Source of the DNA: DASWJZ01 sp963761005
GTDB lineage: Bacteria; Pseudomonadota; Alphaproteobacteria; Rhizobiales; Afifellaceae
Assembly: GCA_963761005.1 (NCBI GenBank)
Contig: CAVXFK010000008.1
Location: 434,001-498,000, forward strand
Reading direction: 5' to 3'
DNA: 64,000 bases
Both the position numbers and the translations under genes were made by a program. The notes beneath the pieces are model-generated. The model made no database searches and had not been told where the DNA came from. It worked only from the letters and a program-made list of their open reading frames with translations. Numbering within the stretch: position 1 is the stretch's first letter; every line of letters starts with the position of its first letter. This document shows, one piece after another, positions 27,923 through 39,170 of the stretch.

Positions 27923-29038
27923 TCAGGCGGCCAGCTCTCCTGCCGCCTCCTCCACCAGATCGGCAAGCCGCTCCGCGGCGTCGACGCGGCCGACCGATTG
28001 CGCTGCGGCTGCCGCGGTTTCAAGCTCGTCCGGCGACCCGCAAAGCGCGCCGAGGCGCTTGGCGAGGCTCGCCGCCGTCAGCTCCCTTTCCGGCATCAGC
28101 CAGGCGCCGCCCGCCTCGGCGAGCACCAGTGCGTTCGCCGACTGGTCATGGTCGAGCGCATGCGGATAGGGTACCAGGATGGCCGGCCGGCCGATGACGG
28201 CGAGCTCCGCGACGGTCGACGCGCCGGCGCGGCAGATCACGAGATGCGCCTCTGCCAGCCGCTCACCCATGTCCTCGAAGAAGGGCGCGACATGCGATTC
28301 GACTCCCATGCCGGTATAGGCCTGCCGCGTCGACTTCACGTCCTCCGGCCGCGCCTGCTGTGTCACCACGATGCGAAGCCGCACGTCGGGCGGAAGCAGC
28401 GCGAGCGCGCCGGGCACGAGCTCGGAGAACGCATGCGCGCCCTGGCTGCCGCCAAAGACGAGCAGGCGGAACGGCTCGTCCTCGGCAGGCGCCTGATAGA
28501 ACCGCACGGCCTCGACGATCGCCTTCCGGACCGGGTTGCCGACGTAGACCACGTGGCGCAAGCGCGCGCTCCCCTTCGGATTACGGAAGCCTGTCGCAAG
28601 CGTCGCTCCGAGATTGGCGACCAGTCGGTTGGCGCGGCCGACGACGGCGTTCTGCTCGTGCGCGATCATCGGAACGTGGGCGATGCGCGCCGCGACGGCC
28701 GGAGGCACCGTCGGATAGCCGCCGAACCCGACGACAACCGCGGGGCGGAAGCGCTTCAACAGCCGGCGCGACTGCAGCACCCCCTGGCCGAGCGTCATTA
28801 GCGAGCGAAGCTTGTCGCGTGTCGTTCCGCCGCCGAGGGTCGCGGACTGGATGCGGTGAACCTCCTCCGCCGCCACGCCGGCGAGCATCTCGCTCACGCG
28901 GGCATCGGTCGCGAAGTTGACCGTCCATCCGCGCCGCAAGAGCACTTCGCGAAGCGCCAGCGCCGGAAACAAGTGCCCGCCGGTCCCGCCGGCGACCAGA
29001 AGCACGCGTCGGGCCAAGGCCTCAAGCCTCGGCGGCAA
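27923..29038 (-). CDS. murG: UDP-GlcNAc:lipid I N-acetylglucosaminyltransferase
   Basis: GT-B glycosyltransferase of 371 residues that converts lipid I to lipid II on the cytoplasmic face of the membrane. Diagnostic glycine loops are VAGGTGGHLFPALAL near residue 15 and GGSQGAHAFSELVP near residue 195. The donor site reads ICRAGASTVAELAVIGRPA with the family PYPHALDHDQ following. The start overlaps the end of ftsW by 17 bases. Confidence 0.96.
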   Translation of the reverse strand: MPPRLEALARRVLLVAGGTGGHLFPALALREVLLRRGWTVNFATDARVSEMLAGVAAEEVHRIQSATLGGGTTRDKLRSLMTLGQGVLQSRRLLKRFRPAVVVGFGGYPTVPPAVAARIAHVPMIAHEQNAVVGRANRLVANLGATLATGFRNPKGSARLRHVVYVGNPVRKAIVEAVRFYQAPAEDEPFRLLVFGGSQGAHAFSELVPGALALLPPDVRLRIVVTQQARPEDVKSTRQAYTGMGVESHVAPFFEDMGERLAEAHLVICRAGASTVAELAVIGRPAILVPYPHALDHDQSANALVLAEAGGAWLMPERELTAASLAKRLGALCGSPDELETAAAAAQSVGRVDAAERLADLVEEAAGELAA

Positions 29039-30170
29039 GCGGCTCGCGCGGCACCACGGTCACGCGCGCGTCGGCGAAGCGGCGCGACAGCGCAAGCAGG
29101 AATCCCATCGTCACCGCGGACGAAAGAAGTGCGGAGCCGCCATAGGAAATGAACGGCAGGGTCATGCCCTTGGCCGGGAGGAGATGCAGGTTGACGCCCA
29201 TGTTGATGAACGCCTGGAAGCCTATCTGCGTGGTGAGCCCGGCGATCGCCATCCGCTCAAACGCGCTGCTTCGCCTCAGCGCCTGATAAAGGCCGCGCAT
29301 CACGAGGAGCGAGAAGAGCGCGACGATCAGAAGACAAAGTATGATGCCGAATTCCTCGCCGACGACGGCGAAGACAAAGTCGGTGTGCGAATCCGGAAGC
29401 ACGCGCTTCATGATCCCCTCGCCCGGCCCGGTCCCCGACCAGCCGCCGCGCTCGAAGGATTGCATCGCCGTCACGATCTGGAAGTTGTCGCCGGAGTCGG
29501 GGTCGAGGAAGCGATTGATGCGGCCGGCAACGTGCGGGAACACGTAGTAGGCGCCGAGCAGCCCGGCGGCGGACAGGCCGGCGAGGCCGCCGAAGATCAG
29601 CGAGTTGGCGCCGGCGAGGAAGAAGAGCGCGCCCCAGACGGTGACCAGGAGCACCGTTTGGCCGAGGTCCGGCTCGGCGACCAGCAGCGCGCCGGTGATG
29701 AGGAGGAGTGCGACGGCGAGAAGCTTTCCGGGCACTTCCGGCCGTTTGCTGCCCTCGGCGAAGAGCCAGGCGGTGATGACGATGAAAGCCGGCTTGATCA
29801 TCTCGGAAGGCTGGATCGACATGCCGGCGACGAAGAGCCAGCGCCGCGAGCCTTTGATTTCCTCGCCGATGAAGAGCACAGCAACCATCATGACGAGGCA
29901 GACAATGAGGAGCACCAGAGCGACGCGGCGCACCTGGCGCGGCGTCATGAACGAGAGGCCGATCATCAACGCAGCGGCGACGGGCGCATAGACGGCGTGG
30001 TGCCAGACGAAGTGCAGGCTGTCGAGGCCGAGGCGCTCGGCGACCGGCGGGCTTGCCGCGAACGAAAGCACGAAGCCTGTCAGATAGAGCACGAGGACAA
30101 GCGACAGCATCGGGCGGTCGACTGTCCACCACCAGTCGGAAAGCGGGGAGCGGTGCGCGCGGCTGATCAT
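29022..30170 (-). CDS. ftsW: Lipid II glycosyltransferase FtsW (SEDS family)
   Basis: Polytopic SEDS protein of 382 residues that polymerises septal peptidoglycan together with FtsI. About ten hydrophobic segments are visible. The conserved text includes GSRRWLFVAGMSIQPSEMIK (the SEDS catalytic region), VAEPDLGQTVLL, and near the C-terminus LPAKGMTLPFISYGGSALLS. It is coupled to murD by a four-base overlap and to murG downstream. Confidence 0.95.
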   Translation of the reverse strand: MISRAHRSPLSDWWWTVDRPMLSLVLVLYLTGFVLSFAASPPVAERLGLDSLHFVWHHAVYAPVAAALMIGLSFMTPRQVRRVALVLLIVCLVMMVAVLFIGEEIKGSRRWLFVAGMSIQPSEMIKPAFIVITAWLFAEGSKRPEVPGKLLAVALLLITGALLVAEPDLGQTVLLVTVWGALFFLAGANSLIFGGLAGLSAAGLLGAYYVFPHVAGRINRFLDPDSGDNFQIVTAMQSFERGGWSGTGPGEGIMKRVLPDSHTDFVFAVVGEEFGIILCLLIVALFSLLVMRGLYQALRRSSAFERMAIAGLTTQIGFQAFINMGVNLHLLPAKGMTLPFISYGGSALLSSAVTMGFLLALSRRFADARVTVVPREPLAAEA

Positions 30171-31570
30171 GCGACGGCCTCCATTGGTGCCTCGTCGAGC
30201 GCGGCGACGGCACGGCGGAACGTTTCGCCGCGCTCCTCGAAATCTGCGAACTGATCGAACGACGCGCAGGCCGGCGAAAGCAGCACCGTCGGCTCCGGCC
30301 GATGGTCGAGCGCGGCATCCTCCGCCGCCATCCTGACGGCGCCCTCAAGATCGCCGGCGATGACATGCGGCACCTGGCCTGCGAGCACGGCGGAGAATTC
30401 GTCGGCCGCGGTGCCGATCAGATAGGCTTTGGCGACGCGCGGGAAATACTCCGCAAGGCTCGTGATGCCGCCCTCCTTCGCCTGCCCTCCGGCGATCCAG
30501 TAGACCGGATCGAAGGTGACGAGAGCGCGCGCCGCGGCGTCGGCGTTGGTGGCCTTCGAATCGTTGACGAAGAGGACATGTCCGCGGCGGCCGATGACCT
30601 CCATGCGATGCGCGAGGCCAGGGAAGCTCTCCATCGCAGAGAGGATGATGCCGCCATAGAGGCCGAGCGCCCGCGCCGCGCCCCAGGCGGCGGCTGCATT
30701 CTGCCAATTGTGCAGGCCGCGAAGCGTCGGAAGCTTCGCGAAGGAGACGCCGTTCTTGCCGTTCCGCCCGTCCTCTTCATGCAGCGCGCCGTTCGCGTCG
30801 ACATAGAGCGAGGCGCCCTTGTTCTTGGCGACGGAGACGGTGACGAGCTTCGGGCGGCCGGGGCTTTTGAGCGCCGCGGCGACGGCATTCATCGGCGGCT
30901 CGTCTATGCCGACGACCGCGGTGTCTTCCGGCTTCTGGTTGACGAAGATGCGCGCCTTGGCCTTGGCGTAGCCGCGCAAGTCCCCGTGGCGATCGAGATG
31001 GTCAGGCGTCAGGTTCAGCCAGACCGCGACGTTCGGGCGGAAGCGGCGCGTCAGGTCGAGCTGGTAGGACGACATCTCGAGGACGTAGGTGCGCTTCTCG
31101 CCGGGCGGCTCGAGATCGAGCGCGGCGCGGCTGATATTGCCGCCGACTGAGACCGGGCCGGCGACCGCGAGCACGTGGCCGAGGAGCGCCGTCGTCGTCG
31201 ACTTGCCGTTGGTGCCGGTGATGGCAACGAAGCGGGCCCGGCCTTGCGTCTCGCGCCAGAGGAGCTCGATGTCGCAGATGATCTCGACCTCGGCCGCCTT
31301 CGCGAGCTGCACGATCGGATGCGGCGCCGGATGCGTGAGCGGGACGCCGGGGGCGAGCACCAAGCATTCGAGCTGCTCCCAGGGCCAGTGCTCGGGCGCG
31401 ATCGCCGTCGCGCCGAGCCCCTCGGCTTTCTCGCGTGCGGCCTCCTTGTCGTCCCAGACGACAACGTCGGCCGCGCCACCGGCGAGTGCCGCGCGCACGG
31501 TCGCAAGCCCGCTTCGGGCCAATCCAAAGACGCCGATCGATCTGCCGTTCAGGTGCGTGAGCGGGACCAA
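30167..31570 (-). CDS. murD: UDP-N-acetylmuramoyl-L-alanine--D-glutamate ligase
   Basis: Mur ligase of 467 residues adding D-glutamate. The ATP loop is ITGTNGKSTTTALLGHVL near residue 120, the LNLTPDHLDRHG motif is near residue 190, and the C-terminal domain contains FVNDSKATNADAAARAL. The N-terminus SIGVFGLARSGLATVRAAL is the UDP-binding Rossmann fold. It starts three bases after the mraY stop and overlaps ftsW. Confidence 0.96.
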   Translation of the reverse strand: MVPLTHLNGRSIGVFGLARSGLATVRAALAGGAADVVVWDDKEAAREKAEGLGATAIAPEHWPWEQLECLVLAPGVPLTHPAPHPIVQLAKAAEVEIICDIELLWRETQGRARFVAITGTNGKSTTTALLGHVLAVAGPVSVGGNISRAALDLEPPGEKRTYVLEMSSYQLDLTRRFRPNVAVWLNLTPDHLDRHGDLRGYAKAKARIFVNQKPEDTAVVGIDEPPMNAVAAALKSPGRPKLVTVSVAKNKGASLYVDANGALHEEDGRNGKNGVSFAKLPTLRGLHNWQNAAAAWGAARALGLYGGIILSAMESFPGLAHRMEVIGRRGHVLFVNDSKATNADAAARALVTFDPVYWIAGGQAKEGGITSLAEYFPRVAKAYLIGTAADEFSAVLAGQVPHVIAGDLEGAVRMAAEDAALDHRPEPTVLLSPACASFDQFADFEERGETFRRAVAALDEAPMEAVA

Positions 31571-31573
31571 CGC

Positions 31574-32659
<1,086 letters not shown>

Positions 32660-32687
32660 CTGGCGCACCCGCCCAAACGCGCCGACG

Positions 32688-34097
32688 TCATTCCGCTTCC
32701 CCCGAGAAATAGCGTTTGACCGCCTCGACGACCGGCCCGAGCCGGATGCCGAGGGAGGCCTTCATCATGACCACGTCTCCCGGTCCGACAGTCTTCAGAA
32801 GAATCGGCTCAAGGTCTGCGGCTTTCTCGGCATAGGCTGCCCGCCGTTGCTCCGGCAAGTCCCGCCAAAGCCCGGCCATCAGAGGCCCGGCGAGAAAGAC
32901 GAGGTCGGCGCCCGATTCCGCGACGGCTTGGGCAAGCTCGCGATGCAGCGACGGGGCCGCCCGGCCAAGCTCCAGCATGTCACCGAGAACGGCGATCCGC
33001 CGCCCACGGCCGTCGGGGCTGGTCTGCCTGAGAAGCGCCAGCGCCGCTCGCATCGAGGCGGGGTTGGCGTTGTAGCTCTCGTCGATCAGCGTGAAGGCGC
33101 CGGACGGATGCGTGAGGCGGAGCCTTTGCCCGCGCCCCCTCGGTGCCCGGAACTCGGCGAGCGCCAGCACGACGCGCGCCATGTCGGCGCCGAGCGCGTG
33201 GCAGGCGGCGAGCACAGCGAGCGAGTTCAGGACCAGGTGGCGGCCTGGCGCGCCAAGCCGGTAGGCGACCGGCGTGCCGGCAAGCTCGGCACTGACGCAT
33301 GAGCCGTCCTCCTTGAGCGCAGCGCGGACGAGGCGGACGTCGGCGGAGGCATGCTCGCCGAAAGCCAGGATGCGCGCGCCGTTCTCGCGGGCGCGCTCGG
33401 CGAGGAGGTCGAACCAGGAATTGTCGCGGTTGAGGATAGCGGTGCCGCCTTCCTCGAGGCCCTCGAAGATCTCCGCCTTCGCTTCCGCGATCGCCACCTC
33501 GCTCTCGAAATACTCGAGATGCACCGCGCCGACTGTCGTGACGATTGCGACATGCGGCCTGACGAGCTTCGTCAGCGGGCGAATCTCGCCGGCGTGGTTC
33601 ATGCCTATCTCGAAGACGCCGTAGCGCGTCGCCTCCGGCATGCGCGCAAGCGTCAGGGGGACGCCCCAATGGTTGTTGAACGAACCGACCGGCGAATGCG
33701 TCGGGCCGAGCGCGGACAGCGCTATCCGCAGCATCTCCGTCGTGCCGGTCTTGCCGACCGAGCCGGTCACCGCGACGACCGAGCCCTTCATGCGAAAGCG
33801 TGCGGCCGTGCCGATCCGACGAAGCGCTGCGAGCGGATCGTCGGGGACGATCAGAAGCGGCGCAAGTTCCTTCTGCGCACGCTCTTCCGAAACGACGGCG
33901 AGCGCCGCCCCGGTCTTCAGCGCAGCCTCCACGAAGTCGTGCCCGTCATGGTTCTCGCCGCGTATCGCAACGAACGCTTCGCCCGGCCCGATTGTGCGCG
34001 TGTCGATCGAGACGCCGACGATGTCGGCCGGCGCATCGCCGTGCAGCCAGCCGCCGGAGGCAGCGACGAAATCGGCGGTCTTCCAGAGCGCGCTCAC
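32688..34097 (-). CDS. murF: UDP-MurNAc-tripeptide--D-alanyl-D-alanine ligase
   Basis: Mur ligase of 469 residues that attaches the D-Ala-D-Ala made by Ddl to the tripeptide. The ATP loop is VTGSVGKTGTTEMLR, followed by RYGVFEIGMNHAGEIRPL and LIDESYNANPASMRAAL, all family signatures. The start overlaps the murE stop by four bases. Confidence 0.96.
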   Translation of the reverse strand: MSALWKTADFVAASGGWLHGDAPADIVGVSIDTRTIGPGEAFVAIRGENHDGHDFVEAALKTGAALAVVSEERAQKELAPLLIVPDDPLAALRRIGTAARFRMKGSVVAVTGSVGKTGTTEMLRIALSALGPTHSPVGSFNNHWGVPLTLARMPEATRYGVFEIGMNHAGEIRPLTKLVRPHVAIVTTVGAVHLEYFESEVAIAEAKAEIFEGLEEGGTAILNRDNSWFDLLAERARENGARILAFGEHASADVRLVRAALKEDGSCVSAELAGTPVAYRLGAPGRHLVLNSLAVLAACHALGADMARVVLALAEFRAPRGRGQRLRLTHPSGAFTLIDESYNANPASMRAALALLRQTSPDGRGRRIAVLGDMLELGRAAPSLHRELAQAVAESGADLVFLAGPLMAGLWRDLPEQRRAAYAEKAADLEPILLKTVGPGDVVMMKASLGIRLGPVVEAVKRYFSGEAE

Positions 34098-35581
34098 AGC
34101 CGGCCTCCCGCGGCGCGAAGCGCCTTGCGCGCCTCTTCCTGGTCGGAGAAGGGAAACACTCTGTCACCGACCGTCTGCCCGGTCTCGTGACCCTTGCCGG
34201 CGATGAGTAGAATGTCCCCTCCGCGCAGACCGGAGATCGCGACGCGGATCGCGACGCCGCGGTCGCCGACCTCTTCGGCCTTCCGAGCGCCGGCGATGAC
34301 CGCCTTGCGGATCGCCGCCGGGTCCTCATGGCGCGGATTGTCGTCGGTGACGACCACGCGGTCGGCGACGGCCGCGGCCGCCTCACCCATCAGCGGACGC
34401 TTGCCGGGATCGCGATCGCCGCCGGCGCCGAATACGATGACCAGGCTTCGCGTCGCATGCGGGCGAAGCGCGTTCAGCGCATTGGAGAGCGCATCCGGCG
34501 TGTGGGCGTAGTCCACGAACACGCGCGCGCCGGAAGGGTGCACGCCGACAAGCTCGAGCCGGCCGCTCGCGCCTTTCAGATCGCTGAGGCTCGCGAGCGC
34601 CTTCGGCGCCTCGACGCCGGTCGCGATCGCAAGCGCCGCCGCGACGAGCGCATTCGATATCTGGAATGCGCCGACGAGCGGCAGCGGCACGTAATGCTTC
34701 TCGCCGAACGCCTCGACGAGGAGACGCGACCCGTCGTGCATGCGCGTCGCTGACACAAGTCGCAGCGTCTCGCCCCTCCTGCCGACGCTGAAATATTCAA
34801 GCTCATGCTGCTTGGCGATCTCGCGCACGCGCGCCGCTTCGCTGTGGTCGGCGTCGGCCACTGCGGCGGAGCCCTTCGGAAGCAGCGTGTCGAACAGCCT
34901 GAGCTTGGCGTTCAAGTAGGCCTCGACCGACGGATGGTAGTCGAGATGATCGCGCGAGAGGTTGGTGAAGGCGCCGGCCGAAAGCCGGACGCCGTCGAGC
35001 CGGCGCTGCTCGAGCCCATGGCTCGACGCCTCCATGGCAAGATGCGTCACGTCGGCGCCGGCGAGGTCGGCCAGAATCTCGTGGAGCTTGACCGGATCGG
35101 GCGTGGTCAGGTTGCCCTCAACGACGTTGTCCGGCGCGACGAGGCCAATCGTTCCGAGGCTCGCCGCCTTGTGGCCGGCCTTCTGCCAAATCTGGCGCAG
35201 GAAGACCGTGACCGAGGTCTTGCCGTTGGTGCCGGTGACGGCAGCAACGGTGCTCGGCTGGCGTGCGTAATAGCGTGACGCCATCAGCGCCAGCGTGTGA
35301 CGTGGATCGTCGACGCGGACGATCGGAACCGAAAAATTGCCTTCGAGAGTCTGCCTGCCGATCAGGATTGCGGCAGCGCCGGCATTGACCGCCGCACGCG
35401 CGAACTTCGCACCGTCGGCCTTGGTGCCCGGGAGCGCCGCGAAGAGCATGCCGGGCCCGACCGTACGGCTGTCGGACGTCAGGCCCTGGATCCAGACGTT
35501 TCCTTGCTCGGCGGAGATTTCGACGTCGTTTGAGAGAAGCGACGCCAGCCGGCGTGGGCCATAGCGTCTTTCCTCGTTCAA
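34094..35581 (-). CDS. murE: UDP-MurNAc-L-Ala-D-Glu--meso-diaminopimelate ligase
   Basis: Mur ligase of 495 residues. The ATP loop is VTGTNGKTSVTVFLRQIW, and the amino-acid-selecting motif is DDNPRHEDP. The DNPR tetrapeptide marks meso-diaminopimelate rather than lysine specificity, consistent with a Gram-negative wall. The start is a TTG at 35581 with a GAGGA site overlapping the ftsI stop region. No ATG gives a full N-terminus. Confidence 0.95.
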   Translation of the reverse strand: MNEERRYGPRRLASLLSNDVEISAEQGNVWIQGLTSDSRTVGPGMLFAALPGTKADGAKFARAAVNAGAAAILIGRQTLEGNFSVPIVRVDDPRHTLALMASRYYARQPSTVAAVTGTNGKTSVTVFLRQIWQKAGHKAASLGTIGLVAPDNVVEGNLTTPDPVKLHEILADLAGADVTHLAMEASSHGLEQRRLDGVRLSAGAFTNLSRDHLDYHPSVEAYLNAKLRLFDTLLPKGSAAVADADHSEAARVREIAKQHELEYFSVGRRGETLRLVSATRMHDGSRLLVEAFGEKHYVPLPLVGAFQISNALVAAALAIATGVEAPKALASLSDLKGASGRLELVGVHPSGARVFVDYAHTPDALSNALNALRPHATRSLVIVFGAGGDRDPGKRPLMGEAAAAVADRVVVTDDNPRHEDPAAIRKAVIAGARKAEEVGDRGVAIRVAISGLRGGDILLIAGKGHETGQTVGDRVFPFSDQEEARKALRAAGGRL

Positions 35582-35591
35582 AAGGGAATCC

Positions 35592-37310
35592 TCACTGCGC
35601 GAAGGCGAGCGCCATCGCCGCTTCGTCTTCCGGATCGATCGACTTCGGTTCGACGCCGAGCATCGGCGCGATGCGGCGGATAATGTTGCCGACGGTCGGC
35701 GCAGCGTTCATCCCGGCGGTGGCGCCCATTCCCGGCTTCTCCGGCTTCGGCTCGTCGAGTACCACAAGGACCAGATATTTAGGGGCGTCCATGGGAAACG
35801 CGGCGAGGAAGGCGTTCCGCCGCTTGTTCGAGGAATAGCGCCCGTTCTCGACCTTCTCCGCCGTCCCGGTCTTTCCGCCGACGTTATAGCCCGGGACGTT
35901 CGCCTGCTTGCCGGAGCCCTTCAACACGTTCAGCCGGAAGAGCTGACGCAGGAGCCGGCTCGTCTCCGCCTTCAGGATGGGGCGGGCGATCCGCGACGCC
36001 TCATCCTCCGAGCGCGGCATGAAGGTCGGCGTGATGTAATAGCCGCCGTTGACGAGCGCTGCGCCCGCCGCCGCCGTCTGCATCGGCGAGACCGAGATGC
36101 CGTGCCCGAAAGCCATGGTCACGCATGTGACGGTCGGCCAAGGCATTTTTGGGACGATCGGGGCGCCGGTTTCCGGCAATTCCGTGTGCAGCGTGTCAAG
36201 CAGCCCGAAGCGCTGCAGGTAGTCGTGCTGGCCCTCGAGGCCGACGGCGAGCGCCATCCGCGCGGCGCCGACATTCGACGAGTAGATGAATATCTCAGGC
36301 ACCGTCAGCCAGCGGTGCTTGGCGTGGAAGTCGTCGATGGTGAAGCCGCCGACGCTCAGCCCGTGCGAGGCGTCGAAGGAGTCGGTGATCTTCACTGCAC
36401 CGGAATCAAGTGCCATCGCGGCGGTGAAGCCCTTGAAGGTCGAGCCCATCTCGTAGACGCCGACGGTCGCCCGATTCATGTTTTTCGGATCGAGCGCCTC
36501 GTCGCGATTGTTGGCGTCGTAGTCGGGAAGCGAGCTCATGCCGAGCACCTCGCCGGTGTTGACGTCGAGCACGATGCCGATCGAGGCAATCGCGTTGTAG
36601 CGCCCCATCGCCCCCGTCAGCTCGTCGCGCACCACGTGCTGCACACGAAGATCGAGCGAGAGCTTGACAGGCTCGAGGTTGTTGCTGGCGCCGAAGCCGG
36701 CGGCGTGAAGATCGCTGAGGAACGTCTCATCGATGTGTTTCTCGATGCCGGCGATACCCTGGTTGTCGATGTTGACGGTGCCGAGGATGTGCGCGGCCGT
36801 GGCGCCGCCCGGATAGAAGCGCCGGTTCTCGACGCGGAAGCCGATACCGGGAATGCCCAGCTTGTGGATCGCCTCCTGCTGGCGCGGCGTGATCTCGCGC
36901 TTGATGTAGGCGAACTTCGCGTTGCTCGCGAGTTCCTGTCTTAACCGCGGGCGGTCGAGGTCGGGAAGCACGGAGGCGAGGAGCTCGGTAGCCTCGTCCG
37001 GATCGATGATGTAGCGCGGCTCGGCGTAGAGCGATGCCGTGCGGATATCGGTCGCGAGCGTCTCGCCGTTGCGGTCGACGATGTCGGGGCGCGCCTGCGA
37101 GGCGGTGCGTGCGAAGCTCGCGCCGTCCTCCGGCGTGTCCTTGGCTCCGATGCCGAGGAGGACGAGCCTCACGGCGAGCGCTGTATAAAGCAGGCCGAAG
37201 CCGAGCATGGCGAGCACGACGCGAAGCCGGCCGCGGCGCTCCGGGTCGCGCGTCGGCGCCGTCGCTTCCGCGCGCTGATGGCGCCAAGTCGATGCGGCGG
37301 TCGCGCTCAT
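35592..37310 (-). CDS. ftsI: Division-specific penicillin-binding protein FtsI (PBP3)
   Basis: Septal transpeptidase of 572 residues. A cytoplasmic tail is followed by one membrane helix (LAMLGFGLLYTALAVRLVLL), then the pedestal domain and the transpeptidase domain. Catalytic motifs are YEMGSTFKGFT (SxxK serine near residue 293), IYSSNVGAAR (SxN) and GGKTGTAEKV (KTG). It would cross-link peptidoglycan made by FtsW. The start overlaps the ftsL stop by four bases. Confidence 0.95.
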   Translation of the reverse strand: MSATAASTWRHQRAEATAPTRDPERRGRLRVVLAMLGFGLLYTALAVRLVLLGIGAKDTPEDGASFARTASQARPDIVDRNGETLATDIRTASLYAEPRYIIDPDEATELLASVLPDLDRPRLRQELASNAKFAYIKREITPRQQEAIHKLGIPGIGFRVENRRFYPGGATAAHILGTVNIDNQGIAGIEKHIDETFLSDLHAAGFGASNNLEPVKLSLDLRVQHVVRDELTGAMGRYNAIASIGIVLDVNTGEVLGMSSLPDYDANNRDEALDPKNMNRATVGVYEMGSTFKGFTAAMALDSGAVKITDSFDASHGLSVGGFTIDDFHAKHRWLTVPEIFIYSSNVGAARMALAVGLEGQHDYLQRFGLLDTLHTELPETGAPIVPKMPWPTVTCVTMAFGHGISVSPMQTAAAGAALVNGGYYITPTFMPRSEDEASRIARPILKAETSRLLRQLFRLNVLKGSGKQANVPGYNVGGKTGTAEKVENGRYSSNKRRNAFLAAFPMDAPKYLVLVVLDEPKPEKPGMGATAGMNAAPTVGNIIRRIAPMLGVEPKSIDPEDEAAMALAFAQ

Positions 37311-37663
37311 TTCAAGACACCCGTCGGCATTTCGAGGATCGCCGAGAGCGCAGCCTCATCGTCGGGCGCGGGGCCGGTCGGGCGCATCGGCAGGTTCTCG
37401 ATTTGGGTGATCTGTTTCGGGTCAAGCGGTTGAAGCTTCAGGATATCGTTGTGCCGCTCGACCAGCGCCTGCACGCGCGCCGGCTGGATCAGGAGGCTCC
37501 ACTCGGCCGCGAGAAGCGACTGCGTCTCCTTCTCCTGGTCGAGATCACGCTGCAGCTGTGTGGCATGCTCGGCAATCGCTTCGGCGCGGTACTTCACCTG
37601 AAACACGAAGACGGCCGAGCTCGCGGCGGCGACGACTGAGACGACCTGCAGCCAGCGGATCAT
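37307..37663 (-). CDS. ftsL: Cell division protein FtsL
   Basis: Small bitopic protein of 118 residues: one N-terminal membrane segment (LQVVSVVAAASSAVFVFQV) followed by a coiled-coil stretch with YRAEAIAEHATQLQRDLDQE. In the divisome FtsL pairs with FtsB and FtsQ and activates FtsWI. FtsL is poorly conserved, so the call relies on size, topology and position between rsmH and ftsI. The ATG at 37663 overlaps the rsmH stop. Confidence 0.85.
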   Translation of the reverse strand: MIRWLQVVSVVAAASSAVFVFQVKYRAEAIAEHATQLQRDLDQEKETQSLLAAEWSLLIQPARVQALVERHNDILKLQPLDPKQITQIENLPMRPTGPAPDDEAALSAILEMPTGVLK

Positions 37664-38693
37664 TGATACGCCTCCGGTCCGGCAACGCCCTGAAGCCGCG
37701 GCACACCGACCGCGTCGAAATCGAGCGCACGCGCGGGCACGGCGGTGCGCACAGCGGCGCGAAGCCTTGCCGAGCGCGCACGCGGATTTTTTCGACCTCC
37801 GCTTCCGATGGCTCGACGGCGCCGCGCGTCAGAAACCGGAAGGTGGGCGGCACAGCCTCAGCGAGCGGCATATGGCGCGAGCCGCGTGACTCGCGCGCAC
37901 GTTCCTGCAGGAAGCGCTTGACGATGCGGTCCTCGAGCGAATGGAAAGCGACGACGACGAGGCGCCCGCCTTCGGCGAGCACCGCTTCGGCGGCGGCGAG
38001 CGCCTCGGCGAGCTCCTCGAGCTCGCGGTTGATGAAGATGCGAAGCGCCTGGAAGGTGCGGGTCGCGGGATGGATGCGCGCGGCGCCCGCCGGACCTGAT
38101 GCCGCGGCGACGATCTCGGCGAGCCGTCCGGTGCGGGTGATCGGCTCTTCGGCGCGTGCCCTCTCGATGGCGCGGGCAATGCGTCCGGCGTTCCGCTCTT
38201 CGCCGTAGACGCGGATGATTCCGGCGAGTTCCTTCGCCGGCGCACGGTTCACGACGGCGGCCGCGTCGGCACCGCCTTGTCCCATGCGCATGTCGAGCGG
38301 CCCGTCGCTGCGGAAGGAGAAGCCGCGCGCCGCGTCGTCGAGCTGCATCGAAGAAACGCCGACGTCGAGGACGACCCCGTCGACCGGGAGGAAGCCTGCG
38401 GAGCGCGCATGCGCGTCGAGGTCGGAGAAGCGGCCTTCGACCAGGATCAGCCGGCCGCCGAACTCCGCTACCATCGTCGCGCCCGCTTCGATCGCGGCGC
38501 GGTCGCGGTCGAGCGCGAGCACCTGGCCGCCGCGCTCCAGGATGGCGCGCGTATAGCCGCCGGCGCCAAAGGTGCCGTCGATGTAGCGGCCACCTTTGAC
38601 CACATCGAGATGTTGAAGCATCTCGGGCAGGAGGACCGGAACGTGGCGAGCCGGTCCGCCAGCAGCATCCTCGAAGCTGCGGCCCGCCGTCAT
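37660..38693 (-). CDS. rsmH: 16S rRNA m4C1402 methyltransferase RsmH, frame broken near 3' end
   Basis: SAM-dependent methyltransferase of about 344 residues acting on 16S rRNA C1402. It begins with HVPVLLPEMLQHLDVVKGGR, then YIDGTFGAGGYTRAILE (SAM motif I), GVVLDVGVSSMQLDD and VVVAFHSLEDRIVKRFL. After AVEPSEAEVEK the frame breaks in a run of six T on the plus strand (37787-37792). Adding one base restores NPRARSARLRAAVRT and a stop at 37660 that overlaps the ftsL start, as expected. As printed the frame instead runs on into ftsL. A one-base homopolymer error is the simple explanation. Confidence 0.92.
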
Positions 38694-39170
38694 GCCGAGT
38701 CTCCCCTGCCCGAAGCTGAGGAACTGGATTTGCCGAGACCACGGGTGACGGAGCGAAGATGCTCGCGCGTCTCGCGCTGACGCACCTGGAAGCGCTCCGG
38801 CTCCCAGATCTGAAACTTGTAGCCCTGGCCGACGAAGACCGCCGTGTCGGATATCCCTGCATAGGCGCGGAACTCCTCCGGCAGTGACGATGCGGCCATC
38901 GGGGTCGATCTTGAGGACCCGGCTCTCGCCGTAGAACGCGGTCGCCAGGCTCTCGTGATCTTCCGAAAAGGTCTCGAAGACGCTCAAGCGGTCCGCGATC
39001 GCCTGCTTCAGCCGTGCGCCGCCGCCGTCGATCGCCGGCCGGTCGAGCGCCGGATAGCAGTAGAGGCCGTCCTCGCCCTCGCGGGCCAGCACCGCACGGA
39101 ACGGCGCCGGAACCGACACCCGACCCTTCTGGTCGAGCCGGTTCACGAATGTGGCCACGAAACCGTCCAT
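38690..39170 (-). CDS. mraZ: Transcriptional regulator MraZ, reading frame interrupted
   Basis: AbrB-like DNA-binding protein of about 159 residues, the usual first gene and autoregulator of the dcw cluster. It starts ATFVNRLDQKGRVSVPAPFR and reads to LKIDPDGRIV. One extra base near 38885 then changes frame; the second MraZ half continues as LPEEFRAYAGISDTAVFVGQ and KFQIWEPERF to the stop at 38690, which overlaps rsmH by four bases. As printed, the first half runs in frame into rsmH, creating an artificial fusion. The operator boxes upstream are intact. Confidence 0.88.

Noticed and set aside
26330..30254. Plus-strand open frames of 445-527 codons opposite murC and ftsW
   Set aside because: Antisense shadows of certain dcw genes; low-complexity charged translations, no start signals.
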